Below, piece after piece: positions 1 through 4,704 of a stretch of 5,117 nucleotides of DNA. The DNA lies in assembly GCA_035318785.1 (NCBI GenBank), contig DATHDZ010000096.1:1-5117 (forward strand), read 5' to 3'. The translations under genes and the position numbers were made by a program. Numbering within the stretch: position 1 is the first letter of the stretch; each line of letters opens with the position of its first letter. A model generated the notes under the pieces. It saw nothing but the letters and a program-made list of their open reading frames with translations, was not told where the DNA came from and made no database searches. Source of the DNA: CAIYRG01 sp035318785 (GTDB taxonomy: Bacteria > Pseudomonadota > Alphaproteobacteria > Micropepsales > Micropepsaceae).

Positions 1-1
1 A

Positions 2-127
2 CGTCCGGGCCGCGAAGGCGGCGCCTTCGGCCTGCTCCATGTGGCGTTCATGGATTCCAAGGGCAATCTGTACACGGGCGAAGTCGGCGAAACCAGCCGC
101 GTGCAGAAGTTCTCGCCCATGAAGTGA
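2..127 (+). CDS. NHL-repeat beta-propeller protein, C-terminal end only
   Basis: This is the last 41 codons of a gene that begins outside the window; the frame is open from base 2 to the TGA at 125-127. The visible peptide contains a segment reading FMDSKGNLYTGEV followed by RVQKF. That is the usual NHL-repeat pattern (D-x-x-G-N-L-Y-hydrophobic...R-V-Q-K-F) of a six-bladed beta-propeller blade, and ending shortly after RVQKF is normal for these proteins. NHL propellers occur in peptidyl-alpha-hydroxyglycine lyase-like proteins and many exported proteins of unknown role, so no reaction can be assigned from one blade. The gene is followed at once by a strong terminator, so it is probably not cotranscribed with the PQQ dehydrogenase downstream. 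The family call is fairly sure; the function is not known. Confidence 0.75.
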   Translation, partial: RPGREGGAFGLLHVAFMDSKGNLYTGEVGETSRVQKFSPMK

Positions 128-141
128 TCGAATTTTTGGTC

Positions 142-182
142 CAGGTGTTTGCCCTCCCGCGGGGGAGGGCAAACACCTGTTT
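142..182 (+). terminator. Rho-independent terminator of the NHL-repeat gene
   Basis: A perfect 17-bp stem pairs bases 142-158 with 163-179 around a four-base GCGG loop and is followed by TTT (180-182), then CATTT. It begins 14 bases after the stop codon at 125-127. The T-run is short, but the stem is long and GC-rich near the loop. The minus-strand reading has no T-run directly after the stem, so termination is expected mainly on the plus strand. Confidence 0.8.
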
Positions 183-370
183 CATTTCCTGTATCAAACG
201 TGTGTAAAACGCGAATCGCCGCCCCGAGATTGGCAACGGTAAGGCGTTCAGCTAACGGATGTACTGACGAAAGTGGCTTGAACCGGGCGTCGTTTTGGGC
301 GCTGGAATGTCCGCGTCTGGCCATCCAGGCGATGAAGGATTCATCGCGCGCGTGATCCAAGCGCCGTCAG

Positions 371-453
371 CCCCCTCCGCTCGCGGAATTTATCCTCGGG
401 CCGCGCTTTGCGCGGACCTGGGGGCGAGCACCTCCCCATAACAACGGGGGAGG
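371..453. repeat. Hairpin-rich intergenic repeat, alphaproteobacterial REP-like type
   Basis: Two hairpins lie side by side. The first has a CCGCGC/GCGCGG stem (401-406 with 410-415, loop TTT), which can be extended outward imperfectly to about 394-423. The second has a CCTCCCC/GGGGAGG stem (431-437 with 447-453, nine-base loop). The block is preceded by CCCCCTCCGC (371-380). Read on the minus strand, it has the order GGGGAGG-type stem, CGCG stem, then GGAGGGGG, which resembles dispersed intergenic repeats I know from alphaproteobacterial genomes. Only one copy is in the window, so the repeat status is inferred from structure. It could also act as a transcription attenuator ahead of the downstream promoter. 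Confidence 0.5.
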
Positions 454-472
454 AAAGTACAGCTAATTGCCG

Positions 473-501
473 TGTCACGGAGAGGCGTTCGGCGCTATAA
501 T
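473..501 (+). promoter_or_regulatory. Candidate sigma-70 promoter of the PQQ dehydrogenase
   Basis: A perfect -10 box TATAAT lies at 496-501. The -35 region about 17-18 bases upstream (TGTCAC at 473-478, or GTGTCA one base earlier) is a poor match to TTGACA, so the promoter may be weak or activator-dependent. Transcription would start near base 508, giving a leader of roughly 60 bases before the ATG at 570. An eight-base palindrome, TTCATGAA (516-523), lies just downstream and could be an operator, though it is short enough to be chance. Confidence 0.4.
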
Positions 502-556
502 TGCGCGCATTCAATTTCATGAATCTTTATGTGCCTGTGCCGTTGTCCTCACCTTT

Positions 557-563
557 AAGGGAG
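557..563 (+). promoter_or_regulatory. Ribosome binding site of the PQQ dehydrogenase
   Basis: AAGGGAG lies six bases ahead of the ATG at 570. This near-consensus site fixes the start, and the resulting protein begins directly with a signal peptide. Confidence 0.8.
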
Positions 564-569
564 TGAACG

Positions 570-2729
570 ATGTCGCGAATTGGCCTTCTTTCCGCATCCG
601 CTTTGGCGTTGGTCGCTGTCACGTCCATCTGGACCGCGCCGACTGTGTTCGGCCAGGTCTTTGTCGGCACGCCGGCCCCGGCGCAATTCAGCGGCCCCGC
701 GCAGCCTTCGACCAAGAATGGCGAATGGCCGGCCAACGCCGGCGACAATGCCGGCACGCGCTACTCTCCGCTGGCGCAGATCGATGCCACGAACTTCAAC
801 CGGCTCGAGGTCGCCTGGCGGTTCAAGACTGACGCCTTCGGCCCCTATCCGGAATGGAAGCTCGAAGGCACGCCGATCATGATCAAGGGCGTGCTTTACA
901 CGACCGCCGGCACGCGCCGCTCGGTCATCGCGCTCGACGCCAAGACCGGCGAACTGATCTGGTCGCATTCCTTGCGCGAAGGTAAGCGCGCCGCCATTGC
1001 GCCCCGCCAATTGTCCGGGCGCGGTGTCTCCTATTGGACCGACGGAAGGGGCGATGAGCGCATCATCTATGTGACGACGGGCTACCGGCTCGTCGCGCTG
1101 AACGCCAAGACCGGGGCGATGATCGAGTCTTTCGGCGACAAGGGAATCGTCGATCTGAAGGTCGGCGTCGTCAAAGGGAATAACCAACAGATCGATCTTG
1201 AAACCGGCGAGATCGGGGTCCACTCGACGCCGACCATCGTGGGCAACATCGCCATCGTCGGCGCCGCCTTCAAAGAGGGCGCGACCGTCGAAACGCACAA
1301 CAACACCAAGGGACTCGTGCGCGCCTATGACGTGCGCACCGGCAAGCAGGTTTGGCGGTTCAATACGATCCCGGGTCCGGGCGAATTCGGTAACGAAACC
1401 TGGGAGAACGGGTCCTGGGCCGAGAACGGGAATACCGGGGTGTGGAACGAGATCGCCGCCGACGAACAACTCGGCCTCGCCTATCTTCCCGTTGAAACGC
1501 CGACCTCCGATTATTACGGCGGCTCGCGGCCGGGCAGCAATCTGTACGCCGAGAGCCTGGTCGCGGTGGATGTGAGGACCGGCCAGCGCAAATGGCATTT
1601 CCAGTTCACCCACCATCCGGTGTGGAACTTCGACATGGCGGCGATGCCGATTCTGGCCGATGTCACCGTCGCCGGGCGCGCACGGAAGGTTGTGGCGCAA
1701 CCCACCAAGCAGGGGTGGCTTTACGTCTTCGACCGCGCCACCGGCGAGCCGATCTGGCCGATTGTGGAGCGGCCCGTTCCCGCGTCGGATGTGCCCGGCG
1801 ATAAATCTGCGGCAACCCAGCCGCACCCACCGGACGCCCTCAGATACAATCGCGGCGTGCGGACTCTTTTGGACGATCTGATCGACTTCACTCCGCAGCT
1901 CAAGCAACAGGCGGCGGAGGTGGTGAGAAAGTACAGATTCGAGCCTTCGGATTTCACCCCGGGAAGCATTGCGACTCCCAATGGGAGGCTGGGCTCGATC
2001 GTGCTCGGAACGGCGACAAACTGGCCGGGCGGCGGTTACGATCCGGAACTGCACATCGCTTTCATGCCGGCGGGCAATGTGCCGGGTGTCAGAGCGTTGC
2101 GCAAACCGCCCGCCGTCGCGGGCGCAACCGGATTCCACACCGACATCCAATATGTCGCCGGCGTCGACAATACGGACTTCCAGGAGGTGTTTGGCCCCGG
2201 CGATTGTTGTGCGGCGGATAATCCCCTGACGGCGCGAAGAGCGAAGGAAGCGAAGGAAAACGCGCCGCTTCCGGGCGGCGGCGGCGGCGCGGTCGCGCTG
2301 GGCGTGCAAGGCTTACCCATCGTGAAGCCGCCCTATGGTCTGCTGGCGGCGGTTGATTTGGACAAGGGTGAGCTCAAATGGCAGACGCCGCATGGCGATA
2401 CGCCGGACAACATCCGCAACAATCCGGCGCTTCGGGGAATCAGCATCCCCAAGACGGGCCAACCCGGCACCTCGGGCGTGGGGCTTCTGGTCACCAAGAC
2501 GCTCGTCGTCATGGGCGATCCGCAGTCGACCACGGCGAGCGGCAAGCAAGGAGCCATGCTGCGCGCTTATAACAAACAGACGGGCGCGCAGGTCGGTCAA
2601 GTGTATATGCCTGCGCAGCAGAGCGGCACGCCGATGACCTACAGCGTGGATGGCAAACAATACATCATCGTCGCCGTCAGCGATCCGCGTTATTCGGGTG
2701 AGTATCTGGCGTTCAGCCTGCCGAATTGA
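570..2729 (+). CDS. Exported PQQ-dependent dehydrogenase, quinoprotein glucose dehydrogenase-like
   Basis: This is a complete 719-residue periplasmic quinoprotein of the eight-bladed propeller type. Such enzymes oxidise a sugar or alcohol using pyrroloquinoline quinone and pass electrons to the respiratory chain. Residues 1-28 look like a Sec signal peptide (hydrophobic 6-20, likely cut after VFG). The blade motif A-x-D-x-x-T-G-x-x-x-W recurs, complete or degenerate, near residues 119-131, 174-182, 249-262, 330-342, 384-396, 592-604 and 664-676. The family block GEFGNETWENGSW spans 271-283. By similarity to E. coli membrane glucose dehydrogenase, D355 (in HHPVWNFDMAAMP) is the likely catalytic aspartate and K380 (in PTKQGW) contacts PQQ. 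The protein lacks the five N-terminal membrane helices of E. coli Gcd and any CxxCH haem motif, so an external electron acceptor is needed. Its only cysteines are the adjacent pair C546-C547. The substrate is unknown. Start chosen from the AAGGGAG site and signal peptide. Confidence 0.9.
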   Translation: MSRIGLLSASALALVAVTSIWTAPTVFGQVFVGTPAPAQFSGPAQPSTKNGEWPANAGDNAGTRYSPLAQIDATNFNRLEVAWRFKTDAFGPYPEWKLEGTPIMIKGVLYTTAGTRRSVIALDAKTGELIWSHSLREGKRAAIAPRQLSGRGVSYWTDGRGDERIIYVTTGYRLVALNAKTGAMIESFGDKGIVDLKVGVVKGNNQQIDLETGEIGVHSTPTIVGNIAIVGAAFKEGATVETHNNTKGLVRAYDVRTGKQVWRFNTIPGPGEFGNETWENGSWAENGNTGVWNEIAADEQLGLAYLPVETPTSDYYGGSRPGSNLYAESLVAVDVRTGQRKWHFQFTHHPVWNFDMAAMPILADVTVAGRARKVVAQPTKQGWLYVFDRATGEPIWPIVERPVPASDVPGDKSAATQPHPPDALRYNRGVRTLLDDLIDFTPQLKQQAAEVVRKYRFEPSDFTPGSIATPNGRLGSIVLGTATNWPGGGYDPELHIAFMPAGNVPGVRALRKPPAVAGATGFHTDIQYVAGVDNTDFQEVFGPGDCCAADNPLTARRAKEAKENAPLPGGGGGAVALGVQGLPIVKPPYGLLAAVDLDKGELKWQTPHGDTPDNIRNNPALRGISIPKTGQPGTSGVGLLVTKTLVVMGDPQSTTASGKQGAMLRAYNKQTGAQVGQVYMPAQQSGTPMTYSVDGKQYIIVAVSDPRYSGEYLAFSLPN

Positions 2730-2763
2730 GAGAACTTCGCCCCTCCCTTAAGGGTGATGTTAG

Positions 2764-2865
2764 CCGGCCGCTCGCCGTCTCGGATGCGACGAGGACAAAG
2801 AGCGGTTTGAGAAGAAGCTGGGGAAGATTGCGGCTGCCAAAGTGAAGGCCGCAAAGACTAAATAA
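2764..2865 (+). pseudogene. 3' remnant of a small conserved alphaproteobacterial protein
   Basis: After an in-frame TAG at 2761-2763 the frame is open for 33 codons to the TAA at 2863-2865, with no ATG, GTG or TTG near its left end. It encodes ARRLGCDEDKERFEKKLGKIA followed by a lysine- and alanine-rich tail. From memory, this matches the C-terminal end of short (about 60-75 residue) uncharacterised alphaproteobacterial proteins that carry an A-R-E-L-G-C-D-E-D...F-x-x-x-L-x-x-I-A motif. The N-terminal half and the start codon are missing, and upstream sequence in the other frames does not restore them. I read it as a truncated, dead gene. It ends six bases before the VOC gene start, so the two may once have been cotranscribed. 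The family match needs a database search. Confidence 0.55.
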
Positions 2866-2871
2866 TGCTGG

Positions 2872-3267
2872 ATGATACGCGTGACAACACCTTCTGGAAC
2901 GGAAGTCTGCCGCCCTTTTCTACCGACGAAGGACCTCGCAAGGAGCAGTGCCTTTTATCAGGCGCTTGGCTTCAAGAAGGTTTTTCAGGGCGATGTGGTG
3001 ATTTTCGCGGTTGGGCCAACCTCCTTCATTCTCCAAGGCTATTATGAAGAGACTTGGGCCAAAAACGCTATGATGCAGGTCTTGGTCGATGACCTTGACG
3101 CTTGGTGGGAGCGCGTCATGGCTTTGGACCTTCCAAAGACCTTTGATGTCGCCCCACCACAGCCACCGAAAATGCAGCCTTGGGGACTCCGGGTAGCCTA
3201 CGTCTACGATCCGGCAGGCGTACTATGGCATTTCGCCGAGCGCCGACCCGGCCACGCCGCTGACTAA
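2872..3267 (+). CDS. VOC-family (glyoxalase/bleomycin-resistance fold) protein
   Basis: This is a 131-residue single-domain protein of the vicinal oxygen chelate superfamily, predicted cytoplasmic (no signal peptide or membrane segment). The N-terminal half carries RPFLPTKDLARSSAFYQALGF (residues 14-34), the typical first beta-alpha unit. The second half carries MMQVLVDDLDAWW (67-79), and the end is DPAGVLWHFAE (113-123), the usual closing strand. Of the positions that normally hold metal ligands, I see Q55, Q69 and H120, so the full glyoxalase I set is not present. It may bind a ligand, sequester a drug, or use a different metal geometry. The ATG at 2872 has no good ribosome binding site; a GTG three codons in (2881) is an alternative. 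It lies right after a decayed gene and converges on the VapC-type toxin gene 32 bases away. Its function is unknown. Confidence 0.85.
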   Translation: MIRVTTPSGTEVCRPFLPTKDLARSSAFYQALGFKKVFQGDVVIFAVGPTSFILQGYYEETWAKNAMMQVLVDDLDAWWERVMALDLPKTFDVAPPQPPKMQPWGLRVAYVYDPAGVLWHFAERRPGHAAD

Positions 3268-3299
3268 GCTGGGTTTGTCTTCGCCCATAAGTCGGGAGA

Positions 3300-3737
3300 T
3301 TAGTTTGCGACTGTATTAGGCGTTCGCCACTTCAATCCTGGGAACCGTGCGTAATCGCGGTCCAGCGTAATCCATTCGCAGCCAGACTCGATGGCAAGCG
3401 CCGCGAACCAAGCATCGCTCACGCGCGGTCCTCGCGTATTCGTCTCGACGCAAAGCCGCTTGAAAATATCCCAATGTAGCTCACCAGGCTCGACGATCTG
3501 ACAGTGCGGTTGGCTGAGAATGTCCTCGCAGAATCCGAATGCTTCCTCGAATGTGCTCGCAGTTCGGAAGGTTCGGGTATTCGTGGTTATTCGAACCACT
3601 GCGCTCAACGCCAAACGCGAAGCTCCGAAACGCGCATCGCCTCTCACGATTCCATCGAGCCACGGGCGGCAAACTGCGTGCTCTGGGACGTCCTTGCGAA
3701 AGGCGTAGATGAGAACGTTGACGTCCGCCAGAATCAC
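3300..3737 (-). CDS. vapC: VapC-type PIN-domain toxin (ribonuclease) of a type II toxin-antitoxin pair
   Basis: This 145-residue PIN-domain protein is of the kind that cleaves RNA and is held inactive by its partner antitoxin. It opens with MILADVNVLIYAF, giving the first catalytic aspartate at D5. RVSDAWFAALAIESGCEW (105-122) supplies D108, and TLDRDYARFPGLKW (124-137) supplies D126 and D128. Its length is normal for the family. The acidic residue usually present in the middle of the PIN tetrad is not evident: the segment around 40-50 reads SRLALSAVVRI, with R41 where I recall an aspartate in close relatives. The start is GTG at 3737-3735, sharing GTGA with the antitoxin stop, so translation is probably coupled. 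The gene is read from the antitoxin promoter. GC content looks a little lower than in the PQQ and cupin genes, fitting acquired DNA. Confidence 0.88.
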   Translation of the reverse strand: MILADVNVLIYAFRKDVPEHAVCRPWLDGIVRGDARFGASRLALSAVVRITTNTRTFRTASTFEEAFGFCEDILSQPHCQIVEPGELHWDIFKRLCVETNTRGPRVSDAWFAALAIESGCEWITLDRDYARFPGLKWRTPNTVAN

Positions 3738-4012
3738 TTGAAGCCGCGCTTCATGCGCTCGACATATTCCAAATCGTCCATTTCCTGGAGGGCGGCGGAA
3801 TTGGAGATCTCGATGCCGGGCAGCAGGCCTCCGGTGGCTTTGCTCATTCGCGGCAGAATGCGCTTGGCCCTTCCCGGCGTCCTTGTGCTGGACAGTACAA
3901 GGCGCAGCCCATCCTCGATCAGCGCGGTGAGCGTGCGCCCCTCCGCCGCCGCCTTGCGCTTGGCGCGGCTGAGGAGGTCTTGCGGAAGACGGACAGTCGT
4001 TCGCTCGCTCAT
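3734..4012 (-). CDS. vapB: Ribbon-helix-helix antitoxin (VapB-type)
   Basis: This 92-residue protein starts MSERTTVRLPQDLLSRAKRKAAAEGRT and continues TLTALIEDGLRLVL. That is a clear ribbon-helix-helix DNA-binding domain: the short strand TTVRLP (5-10), then two helices (about 11-23 and 28-40). The C-terminal part, ending EYVERMKRGFK, would wrap the toxin. It should neutralise the downstream PIN toxin and repress its own promoter. I chose the ATG at 4012 because the RHH domain begins right there and the predicted transcription start coincides with it. An ATG four codons upstream (4024) is possible, and longer in-frame extensions run through the operator and look non-coding. Neither ATG has a Shine-Dalgarno sequence. 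The stop overlaps the toxin GTG by four bases. Confidence 0.85.
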   Translation of the reverse strand: MSERTTVRLPQDLLSRAKRKAAAEGRTLTALIEDGLRLVLSSTRTPGRAKRILPRMSKATGGLLPGIEISNSAALQEMDDLEYVERMKRGFK

Positions 4013-4027
4013 ATGTCTAGACATATG
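4010..4027. promoter_or_regulatory. Perfect 18-bp palindrome, likely antitoxin operator
   Basis: CATATGTCTAGACATATG is its own reverse complement over all 18 bases and includes the antitoxin start codon (minus-strand ATG at 4012-4010). Its core is two TATGTC half-sites in opposite orientation separated by TA. Ribbon-helix-helix antitoxins bind such palindromes to shut off their own operon, so this is the expected autoregulatory operator. Binding here would cover both the predicted -10 box and the transcription start. Confidence 0.75.
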
Positions 4028-4048
4028 GTATGAGTGACAATATGTCAA
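4020..4048 (-). promoter_or_regulatory. Predicted leaderless promoter of the toxin-antitoxin operon
   Basis: Read on the minus strand, a perfect -35 box TTGACA (4048-4043) is followed after 17 bases by TATGTC (4025-4020) as a partial -10 box. A start 6-8 bases further on falls at 4014-4012, at or just before the antitoxin ATG. The leader would be 0-2 bases, which fits the absence of any Shine-Dalgarno sequence. The -10 match is only three of six, so the placement rests mainly on the perfect -35. Confidence 0.5.
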
Positions 4049-4059
4049 CGATCGGACAT
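4042..4059. promoter_or_regulatory. Second, gapped copy of the operator half-sites
   Basis: ATGTC (4042-4046; TATGTC with base 4041) and GACAT (4055-4059) repeat the half-sites of the 18-bp palindrome in inverted orientation with eight bases between them. The centre lies 32 bp from that of the main palindrome, about three helical turns, so antitoxin dimers or toxin-antitoxin complexes could bind on the same face. It overlaps the predicted -35 box. Confidence 0.5.
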
Positions 4060-4076
4060 TGACTCGCGTCGCCTGG

Positions 4077-4110
4077 ATGGCCCGCTCATGCGGGCCATGA
4101 CAAGTTTTTT
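4077..4110. terminator. Stem-loop with T-run between cupin and antitoxin genes
   Basis: ATGGCCCGC (4077-4085) pairs perfectly with GCGGGCCAT (4090-4098) around a TCAT loop. On the plus strand six Ts follow at 4105-4110 after a six-base gap, but no plus-strand gene ends nearby. On the minus strand the hairpin lies about 27 bases after the cupin stop and is preceded by an A-run rather than followed by Ts. It most likely marks the 3' end of the VOC-cupin operon, as a weak terminator or mRNA-protecting stem, and could also block transcription entering from the other side. Confidence 0.5.
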
Positions 4111-4125
4111 CCTTCAAAATAGGCG

Positions 4126-4692
4126 CTACTTGTTCACATAGCCTGCGGGCAGGACTTTGTGCGGATCGGCGCGCACGACAAGATAAACGATCTCGGGCGA
4201 GGTGATCTCGGTCCACCAATGCGGCGTGTTGGGCGGGATGATGACGACGTCTCCCGGTCCGAGCTTGCGGCTCTTGCCGCCGATGATCTTTCCCCCGCCG
4301 CTGCTCGGGCCGTTGAGGGTCGTCACCACCGGGCTGTCGGGCGCCTGGTCCTTCGGATTCTCGATGGTGCCGTCCGTCATCAGCGTGCCGTTGCCGGAGA
4401 TCACATGATAGATCTCCGTGATCTGGCTGTGCTCGATGCCGCCGCCGATGTCGCGCCCTGCCGTCTTGGCGCGATGCACAACGCCGACGCCGACATTGTA
4501 TTCGCCATTGATGCTGAGCACGCGAAGCTGCTGATCGCTGACCGGCGCGGTTGCGGTCTTCTTCACTGTGGCTTCGATTTCGGCGTTGGTGATGTCCGTG
4601 GCGGTGCCGCGGGGAAGATGCTGCGCGGCCTGTGCCGCCAAAGCAGCCGCCGGGATCAAAAGCGCAAACGATAATGCGGAAAGCTTTCTCAT
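4126..4692 (-). CDS. Exported cupin-domain protein
   Basis: This 188-residue single-cupin protein begins with a Sec signal peptide (MRKLSALSFALLIPAAALA, likely cut near residue 19-20), so it acts in the periplasm or outside the cell. Cupin motif 1 is seen at IEHSQITEIYHVISGNG (86-102), offering H88, E93 and H96. Motif 2 is GPGDVVIIPPNTPHWW (145-160), with H158. In motif 2 the usual P-x-G reads P-P-N. These residues could hold a metal ion, but spacing in motif 1 departs from the textbook H-x-H, so metal binding is inferred. A glycine- and serine-rich loop (126-140) separates the motifs. No reaction can be assigned. It follows the VOC gene by 11 bases with an AAGGAGG ribosome binding site, clearly in one operon. 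Start is well supported by that site and the signal peptide. Confidence 0.88.
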   Translation of the reverse strand: MRKLSALSFALLIPAAALAAQAAQHLPRGTATDITNAEIEATVKKTATAPVSDQQLRVLSINGEYNVGVGVVHRAKTAGRDIGGGIEHSQITEIYHVISGNGTLMTDGTIENPKDQAPDSPVVTTLNGPSSGGGKIIGGKSRKLGPGDVVIIPPNTPHWWTEITSPEIVYLVVRADPHKVLPAGYVNK

Positions 4693-4697
4693 CGTCG

Positions 4698-4704
4698 CCT
4701 CCTT
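4698..4704 (-). promoter_or_regulatory. Ribosome binding site of the cupin gene, touching the VOC stop codon
   Basis: On the minus strand AAGGAGG lies five bases before the cupin ATG, a consensus site. Its first A is the last base of the upstream TAA stop codon (4706-4704), so ribosomes ending on the VOC gene would sit on this site. Translational coupling of the two genes is likely. Confidence 0.75.

Larger units (their letters stand above)
128..569. other. Intergenic region of 442 bases without a gene
   Basis: This gap holds the terminator of the upstream gene (142-182), a hairpin-rich repeat (371-453), and a candidate promoter and ribosome binding site for the PQQ dehydrogenase. Bases 183-370 contain nothing I recognise: no tRNA, no riboswitch-like architecture and no convincing small gene. 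Their GC content looks somewhat lower than that of the flanking genes. Short open frames exist here but lack a ribosome binding site and run into the repeat or the terminator. Confidence 0.7.

Noticed and set aside
1..336. A minus-strand frame open from about 336 to the left edge
   Set aside because: It runs through the terminator hairpin and antisense to the NHL gene, has no ribosome binding site, and shows no recognisable motif; chance openness in GC-rich DNA is the simpler explanation.
307..441. A 44-codon plus-strand frame with an ATG at 307
   Set aside because: It reads straight through the hairpin repeat, has only a weak purine stretch ahead of it, and its composition follows the repeat rather than a protein.
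555..2309. A very long open frame on the minus strand opposite the PQQ dehydrogenase
   Set aside because: It is arginine- and glycine-rich, resembles no family, and mirrors the codon bias of a clearly real plus-strand gene with domain motifs, signal peptide and ribosome binding site.
2745..2754. CCCTTAAGGG after the PQQ stop codon as a terminator
   Set aside because: The palindrome leaves too small a loop for a good hairpin and has no T-run after it, so it is not called as a terminator.
2865..3047. A 60-codon frame starting at the TAATG overlap with the remnant gene stop
   Set aside because: The stop-start overlap is tempting, but the frame is a shadow of the VOC gene, whose motifs lie in another frame.
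4100..4133. ACAAGT/ACTTGT inverted repeat around the cupin stop codon
   Set aside because: Six-base arms with a 22-base loop are expected by chance, and the stronger 9-bp stem next to it explains the region better.
4013..4219. A longer N-terminal extension of the antitoxin
   Set aside because: The extra residues would be encoded by the promoter, the palindrome, the stem-loop and the 3' end of the cupin gene; the ribbon-helix-helix domain begins right at the ATG at 4012.
4159..4674. A 171-codon plus-strand frame opposite the cupin gene
   Set aside because: It is an antisense shadow; the minus-strand cupin has a signal peptide, both cupin motifs and a consensus ribosome binding site.
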